63,077 nt of DNA from assembly GCA_014190675.1 (NCBI GenBank), contig BJGT01000003.1:21025-84101 (forward strand), in the 5' to 3' direction. Numbering within the stretch: the stretch's first letter is position 1; the number at the start of each line of letters is the position of its first letter. This stretch comes from Comamonadaceae bacterium (GTDB lineage Bacteria > Pseudomonadota > Gammaproteobacteria > Burkholderiales > Burkholderiaceae_C). The translations under genes and the position numbers were made by a program. Below are positions 7,273 through 16,110 of the stretch, one piece after another. The notes below the pieces were generated by a model. The model did not search any database. It saw only the letters and a list, made by a program, of their open reading frames with translations, and was not told the DNA's origin.

Positions 7273-8202
7273 TTAGCTCAAGCGGCTGCCGGAGGCCAGG
7301 CCTTGCGAGCGCGCGTAGTCTGCAGCAGCCATCTTTTTTCCGTCTTCCGCGCGTACTTTGAGGACCTCAACTTGCCCGCTGTGCGCGGTGATGAAGACCG
7401 ATGTGTCGCTGATCTGCGTGATCTCGCCCGGCTTGCCTTTGCTGTCGCCGTAGCGGCCAATGCGGTGTTTGATGCAGTCAAAAAGAAACAATTTTTTATC
7501 GCCCACCAGGCTCCAGGCTCCAGGTGCGGGGTTGCAGGCGCGGATCAGGTCGTACACCAGATCGATGTGTTGGGCCCAGTTGATTTTTGATTCCGCTGCC
7601 AAAAACCAGCCCTCGTAGCTGGCCTGCGATTCGTCCTGCACCCATGTTTGCCCATTCCCTGAGACGACCGCGTCGGCAGCCTCAAGCAATGCAGTCACGC
7701 CCATGGGAAACAGTTTGTTGAAGTACACGTCGCCCAGGGTTTCATCCGGTCCGATAGCACAGGTTTTTTGGCTGATAACAGCACCTTCGTCGAGACCGTC
7801 CGTGGGCCGGAAGATCGTCAAGCCGGTTTGTTTTTCACCCCTGGAAATGGCCCAGTTGATGGCCGATGGCCCACGGTATTTTGGCAACAAAGAGGGGTGA
7901 AACTGCAGGCTTCCATGCTTGGGAATTTGCAGCAGTGATTGCGGCGCAAACTGCACCACATAGGCCATGACGCCCAGGTCTGGTGCCAGAGCCTGCATCG
8001 CCTCATGGGCGGCGCTGCCCGTCAAATTATCGAACTGAAACACCTGCACGCCGCGCGCCAGGGCTTCGAGTCGCATCGCGTCGGGTTTGCTGCCAGGCTT
8101 TTCTGGTCGGCAGAACACGCCGGCCACCTGGTCGCCTCGGTTGACAAAGGCCTCCAGCACGGCCTTGCCAAAATCCTGCTGTCCGATGATCACGATTTTC
8201 AT
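7273..8202 (-). CDS. Formyltransferase, similar to the hydrolase domain of 10-formyltetrahydrofolate dehydrogenase
   Basis: A 309-residue protein with the two-domain fold of Fmt-type formyltransferases. The nucleotide-fold start MKIVIIGQQDFG, the HPSLLPKYRGPSAINW stretch and the TDGLDEGAVISQK loop are present. Catalytic residues H102 and D138 are spaced 36 apart, as are H106/D142 of rat ALDH1L1. The Fmt N-x-H motif is Q100-x-H102 here, so it is not a standard methionyl-tRNA formyltransferase. Segments SYEGWFLAAESKINW, PGAWSLVGDKKL and AEDGKKMAA also track the ALDH1L1 hydrolase domain. It lies 32 bp after frc in the oxalate operon. Likely roles, inferred: passing the formyl group from formyl-CoA to folate, or releasing formate. 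Confidence 0.82.
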   Translation of the reverse strand: MKIVIIGQQDFGKAVLEAFVNRGDQVAGVFCRPEKPGSKPDAMRLEALARGVQVFQFDNLTGSAAHEAMQALAPDLGVMAYVVQFAPQSLLQIPKHGSLQFHPSLLPKYRGPSAINWAISRGEKQTGLTIFRPTDGLDEGAVISQKTCAIGPDETLGDVYFNKLFPMGVTALLEAADAVVSGNGQTWVQDESQASYEGWFLAAESKINWAQHIDLVYDLIRACNPAPGAWSLVGDKKLFLFDCIKHRIGRYGDSKGKPGEITQISDTSVFITAHSGQVEVLKVRAEDGKKMAAADYARSQGLASGSRLS

Positions 8203-8234
8203 GGTGGGCTCGCTCGGTTTGAGGTGGTCGCGCG

Positions 8235-9482
8235 TCAGATGACCTTGGCTTCGCGCAGCGCAGAAATATCGCCCGCCGAGTAGCCCAGTTGTTCCAGCAC
8301 CTCAACCGTGTGTTCGCCCAGCAAAGGCGAGCGGGTGACGTCAGTGGGGCTGTCCGACATCTTGATTGGGTTGCCGACGCTGAGGTATTTGCCCCGCTCT
8401 GGGTGGTCTACCTCGACCACCGTTCCAGTGGCGCGCAATGACGGTTCCTCGGCGATTTCTTTCATCGACAAAATGGGGCCGCATGGAATGTCGAACTCAT
8501 TGAGGATGTCCATGGCCTCAAACTTGGTTTTGGTCATGGTCCAGGTTTCGATGCGCGCAAAGATGGCCTTGAGGTGGCTCAGCCGTTTGGCCGGGGTGGC
8601 GTAGGCGGGGTCGGTGATCCAGTCTTCCTGGCCAATCACCTTGCATACCGCAGGCCAAACCGCCGCCTGCGTGATGAAATAAATGTAGGCGTTTGGATCG
8701 GTCTCCCAGCCCTTGCATTTCAAAATCGAGCCCGGCTGCCCGCCGCCCGAGGCGTTGCCAGCGCGCGGTACCGCATCGCCAAAGGGGGTGTCGGGGTATT
8801 GGGGGTATTCGTTCAGGGTTTTGGTGCGGTCCAGGCGCTGCTGGTCGCGCAGTTTGACGCGGCACAGGTTGAGTACTGCGTCCTGCATGGGGGCGAGCAC
8901 CTTTTGTCCGCGGCCACTGGTGTTGCGCTGGTACAGCGCCGCCACAATGCCCAGGGCCAGGTGTAGGCCGGTGCCTGAGTCGCCAATTTGCGCCCCGGTA
9001 ACCACCGGTGGACCATCATCAAAGCCAGTGGTGGAGGCCGCACCACCTGCGCATTGGGCGACGTTTTCGTAGACCTTGCAGTCTTCATATTTGCCCGGGC
9101 CAAAGCCCTTGACCGAAGCCACAATCATGCGTGGGTTGAGTGCCTGTATTTGCTCCCAGCCAAAGCCCATACGGTCTAGCGCACCTGGGGCAAAGTTCTC
9201 CACGAGCACATCACAGGTTTTGATCAGGCGCTCGAGCACCTCTTTGCCCTTGGGGTCTTTGGTGTTCACCGTGACCGAGCGCTTGTTGTGGTTGAGCATG
9301 GTGAAGTACAGGCTGTCGACCCCTGGAATGTCACGCAGCTGGCCGCGGGTGGCGTCTCCCTCGCCGGCTTTTTCTACCTTGATCACGTCTGCGCCAAGCC
9401 AGGCCAGCAATTGCGTACAGGTAGGGCCCGATTGGACATGGGTGAAGTCGAGAATGCGTACGCCGTCAAGTGCCTTGCTCAT
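8235..9482 (-). CDS. frc: Formyl-CoA:oxalate CoA-transferase (class III CoA-transferase)
   Basis: A 415-residue class III (CaiB/BaiF) CoA-transferase. It moves CoA from formyl-CoA to oxalate, giving oxalyl-CoA and formate. Family features: [20 protein letters not shown] at the start, the catalytic Asp D168 in [13 protein letters not shown] (equivalent to D169 of the Oxalobacter enzyme), and the glycine loop SGGGQP that closes over the active site. The length matches known Frc (about 428). It lies 14 bp downstream of the oxalyl-CoA decarboxylase gene, completing the oxalate cycle. A closely related succinyl-CoA:oxalate transferase activity is possible; the loop and the operon favour Frc. Confidence 0.92.
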   Translation of the reverse strand: MSKALDGVRILDFTHVQSGPTCTQLLAWLGADVIKVEKAGEGDATRGQLRDIPGVDSLYFTMLNHNKRSVTVNTKDPKGKEVLERLIKTCDVLVENFAPGALDRMGFGWEQIQALNPRMIVASVKGFGPGKYEDCKVYENVAQCAGGAASTTGFDDGPPVVTGAQIGDSGTGLHLALGIVAALYQRNTSGRGQKVLAPMQDAVLNLCRVKLRDQQRLDRTKTLNEYPQYPDTPFGDAVPRAGNASGGGQPGSILKCKGWETDPNAYIYFITQAAVWPAVCKVIGQEDWITDPAYATPAKRLSHLKAIFARIETWTMTKTKFEAMDILNEFDIPCGPILSMKEIAEEPSLRATGTVVEVDHPERGKYLSVGNPIKMSDSPTDVTRSPLLGEHTVEVLEQLGYSAGDISALREAKVI

Positions 9483-9496
9483 GGGGGTGGTTTCCT

Positions 9497-11245
9497 TCAG
9501 TTTCCAGAGTTGATTTTTTTTGCGGTTTGCGGGTTCAGCATGGTGATGCGGCCGCTTTCGGTTCCGGCGGTCTCGTCAATGACCGCGTTGATGAGTGTTG
9601 GTTGGCCACTGGCAATGGCCGCACGCATGGCTGCGCTGAGCTCAGCTGGGGTGCTGGCGAGTACGCCTACGCCGCCAAAAGCCTCCATCATTTTGTCGTA
9701 GCGCGCACCTTTGACAAACACGGTGGGCGCCACATCGGCGCCGCCAGAGGCATTGACGTCGGTGCCCCGGTAGACGCCGTTGTTATTAAAAACAACAATG
9801 CAGACTGGCAGGTGGTAGCGGCAGATGGTCTCGACTTCCATGCCGCTGAAGCCAAAGGCGCTGTCGCCCTCGATGGCAATCACTGGTTTATTTGTAACAA
9901 CGGCCGCTGCCACGGCAAAACCCATGCCTATGCCCATAACGCCCCAGGTGCCGACATCGAGTCGCTTACGCGGCTCGTACATGTCAACAATGCTGCGTGT
10001 GAAATCCAGGGTATTGGCCCCTTCGTTGACCAAAATTGCGCTCGGGTTGGCCTTGATCACTTCGCGAATGACACCCAAGGCGCTGTGAAAGTTCATTGGC
10101 GAGGGGTTCTGGGCCAAAGTTTCGGCCATCTTGGCCTGGTTTTTATCGCGTCGCTCGGAAACTGCGTTAATCCATTGGGCGCTCGGCTGGGGCCAATTGC
10201 TGCCCATGCCGCGCAACAGCGCCGCCACGCAAGAACCAATATCACCCACCAGAGGCGCGGCAATGGGCTGGTTGCTGTCCATCTCGGTGGGCGAGATATC
10301 GATCTGGATGAACTGTTTGGCCTGCGGTGCCCCCCAGGTTTTTCCCTTCCCGTGGGACAGCAGCCAGTTCAGGCGGGCGCCGACCAGCAGCACCACATCG
10401 GCTTCGGCAAGCACATAAGAGCGCGCCGCTGAGGCTGACAGGACATGGTTGTCTGGCAGCAGACCCTTGGCCATGGACATCGGCAGATAAGGCACGCCAG
10501 TGGTCTCCACCAGCGCGCGAATGTCGGCATCTGCTTGCGCATAGGCAGCGCCCTTACCCAGCAAAATGAGCGGACGCTTGGCATTCCTGAGCAGCGCGAG
10601 AGCGCGCTCGACCGCCTCGGGCGCGGGAAGCTGGCGGGGCGCCGGATCCACCACCTTGATCAGCGAGGCCTGCCCGGCCGCAGCCTCCATGGTTTGCCCG
10701 AACAGCTTGGCTGGCAAATCCAGGTAAACCCCGCCCGGGCGGCCTGATAGGGCGGCCCGGATCGCCCGGGCAATGCCCACGCCAATGTCTTGGGCGTGCA
10801 AGACCCGGTAGGCGGCCTTGCACAGGGGCTTGGCAACCGCCAGCTGGTCCATCTCTTCGTAGTCCCCCTGCTGCAAGTCAACAATTTCTCGCTCACTAGA
10901 GCCGCTGATCAAAATCATCGGGAAGCAGTTGACCGTGGCATTGGCCAGGGCGCTGAGGCCGTTGAGAAAGCCTGGCGCCGAGACGGTCAGGCAAATGCCA
11001 GGCTTTTGTGTCAGGTAGCCCGCCGCTGCGGCCGCATTGCCGGCGTTCTGCTCGTGGCGAAATGAAATCACCCGCATACCTTGAGCCTGCGCTTTACGTG
11101 TCAGGTCGGTGATGGGAATGCCCGGCAGACCAAACAGGGTGTCGATGCCGTTGAGCTTGAGCGCATTGATGAGCAGTTGGAAGCCGTCAATTTCAGCCGG
11201 AGGCTGGGCAGCCGGGGCCGCCCCGACAGGTGCAAAACTCGTCAT
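9497..11245 (-). CDS. oxc: Oxalyl-CoA decarboxylase (thiamine diphosphate-dependent)
   Basis: A 582-residue ThDP enzyme converting oxalyl-CoA to formyl-CoA and CO2. The N-terminal domain carries the catalytic Glu E65 in [18 protein letters not shown]. The C-terminal ThDP-Mg site is [18 protein letters not shown] with the Asn-rich [11 protein letters not shown] stretch, which is closer to oxalyl-CoA decarboxylases than to acetolactate synthases. The preceding [17 protein letters not shown] segment also fits Oxc. The length is near the 568 residues of the Oxalobacter enzyme; the extra residues are an Ala/Pro-rich start. First gene of the oxc-frc-formyltransferase-TauE-AllA-like operon and divergent from tctCBA across 272 bp. 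Confidence 0.94.
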   Translation of the reverse strand: MTSFAPVGAAPAAQPPAEIDGFQLLINALKLNGIDTLFGLPGIPITDLTRKAQAQGMRVISFRHEQNAGNAAAAAGYLTQKPGICLTVSAPGFLNGLSALANATVNCFPMILISGSSEREIVDLQQGDYEEMDQLAVAKPLCKAAYRVLHAQDIGVGIARAIRAALSGRPGGVYLDLPAKLFGQTMEAAAGQASLIKVVDPAPRQLPAPEAVERALALLRNAKRPLILLGKGAAYAQADADIRALVETTGVPYLPMSMAKGLLPDNHVLSASAARSYVLAEADVVLLVGARLNWLLSHGKGKTWGAPQAKQFIQIDISPTEMDSNQPIAAPLVGDIGSCVAALLRGMGSNWPQPSAQWINAVSERRDKNQAKMAETLAQNPSPMNFHSALGVIREVIKANPSAILVNEGANTLDFTRSIVDMYEPRKRLDVGTWGVMGIGMGFAVAAAVVTNKPVIAIEGDSAFGFSGMEVETICRYHLPVCIVVFNNNGVYRGTDVNASGGADVAPTVFVKGARYDKMMEAFGGVGVLASTPAELSAAMRAAIASGQPTLINAVIDETAGTESGRITMLNPQTAKKINSGN

Positions 11246-11517
11246 TTTGGTCTCCGTTTTTAAAGTTATCTAGTCCGGCTTGGCCCGGCCCGTCCCGGCA
11301 TGCGCAAGCTGGCAAATTGTCTGTGGCTGCCAAAATCAAGGCCATATTATGGGCGCATCTGGCCTGGTTTTCCAGGGCCCGGTCGATCTTCCCTGGCTGC
11401 CTCAATGTGCTCAGGGCGGAGCCCGGGCTAATGGTTTGTTCTGATGGTCAAGTCGGGCCTGCGGTGATAAGGTTGCCTTTGGAGTACGCCAGTTTTTACT
11501 GAATACAAGGAGTTGCC
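11246..11517. promoter_or_regulatory. Divergent promoter region between oxc (-) and tctC (+)
   Basis: This 272-bp region holds no gene and must contain the promoters of both the oxalate operon and the transporter operon. A good ribosome binding site, AAGGAG, lies at 11507-11512, five bases before the tctC ATG. No regulator gene is adjacent to either operon. I could not identify a strong -35/-10 pair, so promoter positions are not given. Confidence 0.6.
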
Positions 11518-12522
11518 ATGATTTTTTTTACCCCGCGCAAGTCGCTTTTGAGCCTGATATTTCTGAGCACTCTCTGCGCCCTGGGCCCGGCCCAGGCCTG
11601 GGAGCCGAGCAAGCCCATTGAGTTTGTGGTGCCCGCCGGAACCGGCGGTGGTGCGGACCAGATGGCTCGCTTTGTGCAAGGCGTAGTTGCCAAGAACAAG
11701 CTCAGTCCGCAGCCTATTATTGTGGTGAACAAGGCCGGCGGCGCTGGCGCCGAGGGCTTTCTGGACATCAAAGGCGACGCTAAAAATCCGCACAAAATCA
11801 TCATCACCCTCTCCAACCTGTTCACCACGCCGCTTGCCACTGGCGTGCCGTTCAATTGGCGGGACCTGACGCCAGTGTCTATGCTGGCGCTTGACCAATT
11901 TGTGCTGTGGGTTCATGCCGATTCGCCGTACAAGACGACCAAAGACTTCATCACCGCCATGAAGGCCCAACCCGACAAGGCTTTCAAAATGGGCGGCACC
12001 GGCTCCAAGCAAGAAGACCAGATCATCACCGTGCTGCTGGAGAAGTCGGTGGGTAAAAAAATGATTTATATCCCGCTCAAAGGCGGCGGTGATGTGGCGG
12101 TGCAGTTGGTGGGAAAACACATCGACTCGACTGTGAACAACCCGATAGAGGCCGAATCTCACTGGCGTTCGGGCGCTTTGCGGCCCCTGTGCGTGATGGA
12201 CAAGGTGAAACTGCCTTACAAAACCAAGCTGACAGCGACCCAATCCTGGAACGACATCCCCACTTGTGGCTCGGTTGGTCTGCCCCTGGAATACCTGATG
12301 CTGCGCGGCATTTTCATGGCGCCCGGCGTGACTGACGAGCAAGTCAAGTTTTACCTTGATCTGTTTCAAAAGGTCAGGGCCCTGCCGGAGTGGAAAGACT
12401 TCATGGAAAAAGGTGCCTTTAACCAAACCGTACTCAGCGGCAAGGAATATTTTGACTGGCTGGGCAAAAATGAGCAACTGCACCGCGAGTTGATGAAAGA
12501 AGCCGGCTTTATGGCCAATTGA
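11518..12522 (+). CDS. tctC: Tripartite tricarboxylate transporter periplasmic receptor (TctC)
   Basis: A 334-residue Bug/TctC-type binding protein. The signal peptide ends near GPAQA (residue ~26), and the mature part starts WEPSKPIEFVVPAGTGGGAD, the family's first ligand-loop signature. Further features are KAGGAGAEGFLDI and the FKMGGTGSKQEDQ loop. The gene heads tctC-tctB-tctA and is preceded by AAGGAG at the right spacing. Being divergent from oxc-frc, its ligand may be oxalate or a related small dicarboxylate. This is inference from position, as TctC proteins bind many carboxylates. Confidence 0.93.
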   Translation: MIFFTPRKSLLSLIFLSTLCALGPAQAWEPSKPIEFVVPAGTGGGADQMARFVQGVVAKNKLSPQPIIVVNKAGGAGAEGFLDIKGDAKNPHKIIITLSNLFTTPLATGVPFNWRDLTPVSMLALDQFVLWVHADSPYKTTKDFITAMKAQPDKAFKMGGTGSKQEDQIITVLLEKSVGKKMIYIPLKGGGDVAVQLVGKHIDSTVNNPIEAESHWRSGALRPLCVMDKVKLPYKTKLTATQSWNDIPTCGSVGLPLEYLMLRGIFMAPGVTDEQVKFYLDLFQKVRALPEWKDFMEKGAFNQTVLSGKEYFDWLGKNEQLHRELMKEAGFMAN

Positions 12523-12549
12523 TTTGACGTTTTTTGGAACCTTGACACG

Positions 12550-13080
12550 ATGAGTGCGCCCGAAACAGGGGAGGGCGGCGATGCCGAACCCTCCAAAGAC
12601 CAAGCCTACCTGGCCCGCGGCCCAGAAATGGCTGTTGCCCTTGGCCTGGTGCTGCTGGCCCTTCTGGTCATTGTTGACAGCCTGCGCGTGGGCATAGGCT
12701 GGGCTGAGGACGGGCCCCGTTCGGGTTATTTTCCCTTCTTCATCGGTTTGATCCTGCTCGCGGCTGGAGGATTTATTGCGGTCTCCGCGCTCCTCACCTG
12801 GCGCGGCTCGACCGCGGTCTTTGCCCGCCGGGATGAGTTGATGCCGGTGTTTGCAATGCTCATCCCCATGGTGGCCTATGTGTTGGCGATGGTCTGGCTG
12901 GGCATTTATCTGCCCTCGGCAGTACTGATTGCTTATTTCATGCGCCGGCATGGCAAGTTCGCCTGGCCAAGCACCTTGGCTGTGTCTGCCGGCGTGCCGC
13001 TGGCGTTTTTTTTGGTTTTCGAAAAGTGGTTTTTGGTGCCTTTGCCCAAAGGCCCAATTGAAGCCATGTTGGGGTTTTGA
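12550..13080 (+). CDS. tctB: Tripartite tricarboxylate transporter small permease (TctB)
   Basis: A 176-residue protein with about four membrane segments, matching the TctB family. The segment WAEDGPRSGYFPFFIGLILL after the first membrane helix is the usual TctB signature (gly-pro-x-x-Phe/Tyr-Phe-Pro region). The first ~25 residues are acidic and non-hydrophobic. It lies 27 bp after tctC, and its stop overlaps the tctA start by one base (TGATG). TctB is the small membrane partner of TctA; its exact role in the transporter is not well defined. Confidence 0.92.
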   Translation: MSAPETGEGGDAEPSKDQAYLARGPEMAVALGLVLLALLVIVDSLRVGIGWAEDGPRSGYFPFFIGLILLAAGGFIAVSALLTWRGSTAVFARRDELMPVFAMLIPMVAYVLAMVWLGIYLPSAVLIAYFMRRHGKFAWPSTLAVSAGVPLAFFLVFEKWFLVPLPKGPIEAMLGF

Positions 13081-14579
13081 TGGAAGAGCTCAACAACCTG
13101 TTCCATGGTTTTTCGGTGGCGATGACGCTGCCCAACCTGGCCTACATGCTGATTGGCATCGTCTTGGGCGTGCTGATCGGCGTCTTGCCGGGCCTGGGTG
13201 GTGCCAATGGCATCGCCATTTTGCTGCCACTGACCTTCACCATGGACCCCACCTCAGCCATCATTATGCTGTCGTGTATTTACTGGGGCGCACTGTTCGG
13301 GGGGGCCATCACCTCAATTTTGTTCAATATCCCTGGCGAGCCCTGGTCGGTGGCAACCACTTTTGACGGCTATCCCATGGCCCAGCAGGGCCGGGCAGCC
13401 CAGGCCCTCACCGCGGCCTTCACCTCATCCTTCGTAGGTGCGCTGTTCGCAGTGATCCTGATCACTTTTTTGGCGCCGGTATTGGCCCGTTTTGCGCTCA
13501 ACTTTGGTCCGGCCGAGTATTTTGCCGTGCAGTTGCTCACCTTTTGCAGCTTTGTCGGCATGAGCAAAGAGCCGGTGGCCAAGGTGATCGCGGCCATGAT
13601 GCTCGGCTTTGCCTTGGCGGCGGTCGGCATGGACAGCGTCACCGGCCAGTTGAGAATGACCTACGGATTTCCGGTGCTTCTCAAGGGATTTGACTTTTTG
13701 ATCGCTGTCATCGGTTTGTTCGGCATCGGTGAAATACTGCTCACCATGGAGGAAGGCCTAGCCTTTAAGGGCAAAACCGCCAAACTTAGCCCGAACATCG
13801 TTTGGCAAACCTGGCGCACTCTGCCACAGTATTGGCTGACCTTTTTGCGCTCAACAGCCATCGGCTGCTGGATGGGCATTACCCCTGGCGGCGCCACGCC
13901 GGCGTCTTTCATGAGCTACGGCGTGGCCCGGCGCATGTCCAGCGACCCGGAATCCTTTGGCAAGGGCCAGGTTGAAGGGGTGTTGGCCCCTGAGACGGCC
14001 GCCCACGCGGCGGGCACCTCGGCGCTGCTGCCGATGTTGACACTGGGCATTCCAGGCTCTCCCACGGCGGCGGTTCTTTTGGGCGGCCTGATGATCTGGG
14101 GCTTGCAACCCGGCCCTATGCTGTTTGTCGAGCACAAAGACTTTGTTTGGGGTCTGATTGCCTCGATGTACCTGGGCAATATCGTGGGCCTACTGGTGGT
14201 CCTGACCACGGTGCCCTATTGGGCGGCCTTTTTACGTATCCCGTTTTCAGTGATCGCACCGGTGATCGTGGTGATCTGCGCGATCGGCGCCTACACGGTG
14301 CACAGCTCAATGTTTGATGTGGTGATGATGATGGTGTTTGGCGTGGTGGGTTATTTGTTCAAGAAGCTCAAATACCCCATGGCGCCGCTGGTGCTGGCCC
14401 TGGTGCTCGGCGACATGGCCGAGGCGAGCTTTCGCCAGTCCATGCTGCTGTCTCAGGGCAGCCTGTCCATCTTCTGGTCTAACTCACTAGTAGGCAGCAT
14501 CTTCGGCCTAGCCATGCTGATGCTGGCCTGGCCCCTGCTTGCTAAGTTGTCCGGGCTGCTGCGCCTGAAAAAAGATTAG
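13080..14579 (+). CDS. tctA: Tripartite tricarboxylate transporter large permease (TctA)
   Basis: A 499-residue polytopic membrane protein of the TctA family, the cation-coupled carboxylate channel of the TTT system. Visible signatures are GVLIGVLPGLGGANGIAILLPLTF near residue 25, the motif GITPGGATPASFMSYGVA near residue 265, and LPMLTLGIPGSPTAAVLLGGLMI near residue 320. The ATG at 13080 is chosen over the in-frame TTG at 13077 because it overlaps the tctB stop by one base, giving coupled translation. The length is typical. The gene completes a full TTT system with tctC and tctB. Confidence 0.94.
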   Translation: MEELNNLFHGFSVAMTLPNLAYMLIGIVLGVLIGVLPGLGGANGIAILLPLTFTMDPTSAIIMLSCIYWGALFGGAITSILFNIPGEPWSVATTFDGYPMAQQGRAAQALTAAFTSSFVGALFAVILITFLAPVLARFALNFGPAEYFAVQLLTFCSFVGMSKEPVAKVIAAMMLGFALAAVGMDSVTGQLRMTYGFPVLLKGFDFLIAVIGLFGIGEILLTMEEGLAFKGKTAKLSPNIVWQTWRTLPQYWLTFLRSTAIGCWMGITPGGATPASFMSYGVARRMSSDPESFGKGQVEGVLAPETAAHAAGTSALLPMLTLGIPGSPTAAVLLGGLMIWGLQPGPMLFVEHKDFVWGLIASMYLGNIVGLLVVLTTVPYWAAFLRIPFSVIAPVIVVICAIGAYTVHSSMFDVVMMMVFGVVGYLFKKLKYPMAPLVLALVLGDMAEASFRQSMLLSQGSLSIFWSNSLVGSIFGLAMLMLAWPLLAKLSGLLRLKKD

Positions 14580-14624
14580 GCCCGGATCTTCTGCCTCGGC
14601 AGGGCGTTTGAGCCCCCGGCCCAA

Positions 14625-15539
14625 TCAGGGCCGCTGTTGCGACTGCACCATTTTCATGGCTGAGGCAATGAGAGCCGAGACTTCGCTCATGTTGCTGGGC
14701 ACCACCAGCGTGGTGTGGGCACTGGATGCCACGCGGGAGTAGGCGTCCACCGCTTTTTCCGCCACTTTAAGTTGTACCGCATCGGCGCCCCCTGGCTGAC
14801 GGATAGCCGCTGCGATACGCTCTATCGCCTGTGCCGTGGCCTGTGCGACCGCAAGAATCGATTGGGCGTCTCCTTCGGCCTTGTTGATCACGGCCTGCTT
14901 TTCGCCTTCGGAGCGGGCGATAAACGCCTCGCGTTCGCCGGTGGCGATGTTGATCTGCTCTTGTCGGCGGCCTTCAGAAGCTGCAATAAGAGCTCTTTTT
15001 TCACGCTCTGCGGTGATTTGCTGCTGCATCGCGTGCAAAATTTCTTTTGGCGGCGTGAGGTCTTTGATTTCATAGCGCAGTACCTTCACACCCCAGTTCA
15101 GCGCCGCTTCGTCAATCGCCTGTACCACCTGGGAATTGATGATGTCACGCTCCTCAAAGGTTTTGTCAAGCTCGAGCTTGCCGATCACCGAGCGCAAAGA
15201 GGTCTGGGCCAGTTGCGATATCGCCATGATGTAATTGCTTGAGCCATAGCTGGCACGCATGGCGTCGGTCACCTGAAAATACAAAATTCCATCTACCTGC
15301 AACTGGGTGTTGTCGCGGGTGATGCACACCTGGCTTGGAATATCCAGGGGAATCTCTTTGAGCACATGCTTGTAGGCAACCTTGTCGATAAAAGGCATCA
15401 AAAAATTCAAGCCGGGTGTGAGAGTGCCGTTGTATTTACCCAGACGCTCCACCACCCAGGCATGCTGCTGTGGCACAACCTTAACTGACTGCGTGACAAA
15501 AATCACCGCGATAAGAACCAAAACAATTGCAATTTCCAT
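14625..15539 (-). CDS. qmcA: SPFH/Band 7 (stomatin-like, QmcA-type) membrane protein
   Basis: A 304-residue protein with one N-terminal membrane anchor (first ~20 residues), then a Band 7 domain beginning VVPQQHAWVVERLGKYNGTL. A long charged helical region follows, including AEREKRALIAASEGRRQEQI and repeated EGEKQAVINKAEGDAQS units typical of SPFH coiled coils. Such proteins form large cages or rings and associate with FtsH or membrane microdomains. It sits 20 bp downstream of an NfeD gene on the same strand, the common SPFH-NfeD pairing in which NfeD supports the SPFH partner. QmcA is the nearest named relative by organisation. Confidence 0.9.
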   Translation of the reverse strand: MEIAIVLVLIAVIFVTQSVKVVPQQHAWVVERLGKYNGTLTPGLNFLMPFIDKVAYKHVLKEIPLDIPSQVCITRDNTQLQVDGILYFQVTDAMRASYGSSNYIMAISQLAQTSLRSVIGKLELDKTFEERDIINSQVVQAIDEAALNWGVKVLRYEIKDLTPPKEILHAMQQQITAEREKRALIAASEGRRQEQINIATGEREAFIARSEGEKQAVINKAEGDAQSILAVAQATAQAIERIAAAIRQPGGADAVQLKVAEKAVDAYSRVASSAHTTLVVPSNMSEVSALIASAMKMVQSQQRP

Positions 15540-15559
15540 GATGCACCTCGATAAAAAAT

Positions 15560-15985
15560 TCAGTTAGGTTTGACGATCAACCGGTTGCCCACCACCTCGG
15601 CAATGGTGAAGGCTCCGGGTATTGCGGGAAAGCCCGGGGCGAGTGCCACCTGCCAGTTGGCGCCTCGGTACTTCACATTGGCATGGCCCTCGGCATCCCA
15701 AGCGTCCACCTGCACCACCTCCCCCACGTCCAGGTTGACATCGGGGTTGGATGAAGCCGGCAGTGCCGAGGGTTTGCCTTGCTTGTAAGCGCGCCAGGCC
15801 ACCACTGCCCCGCCGCCCACCAGGGCTGCTGCCACCAGTTGGACGCTCAGGTCGGCTCCCGCATGGGCAGCAAGGGCCGCGGCTACCAAGCCGAGCGAGA
15901 GCATCAGCAAATAGAAGGTGCCAGAAAGCAGTTCCAGCGCGATCAGTGCGCCGGCCATGACCCACCAAATGGTTGTCTGTGCCAT
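15560..15985 (-). CDS. NfeD family membrane protein
   Basis: A 141-residue short NfeD protein. The N-terminal half has two to three membrane segments (IWWVMAGALIALELLSGTFY). The C-terminal half forms the OB-fold NfeDC domain, with VGEVVQVDAWDAEGHANVKYRGANW followed by a VVGNRLIVKPN ending. The protease domain of long NfeD forms is absent, as is usual for this type. It precedes the SPFH gene on the minus strand and is divergent from the decarboxylase gene at 16111. It probably anchors or stabilises the SPFH partner in the inner membrane. Confidence 0.88.
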   Translation of the reverse strand: MAQTTIWWVMAGALIALELLSGTFYLLMLSLGLVAAALAAHAGADLSVQLVAAALVGGGAVVAWRAYKQGKPSALPASSNPDVNLDVGEVVQVDAWDAEGHANVKYRGANWQVALAPGFPAIPGAFTIAEVVGNRLIVKPN

Positions 15986-16110
15986 TTTCAGCCCCGGATG
16001 TATTTGAAGCCACCATTCTCAAGCAAAAGGCCGGCTGCGCTGTTGAGCCGGCGCAATATGTCCTTACACTGCGCGCCTCACCGATATTTTTCCCCGCCGC
16101 GGAGTGACCC

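Noticed and set aside
11428-12951. Long open frame on the minus strand across tctC and tctB
   Set aside because: His/Gln/Arg-rich translation with no family features; the plus strand encodes clear TctC and TctB.
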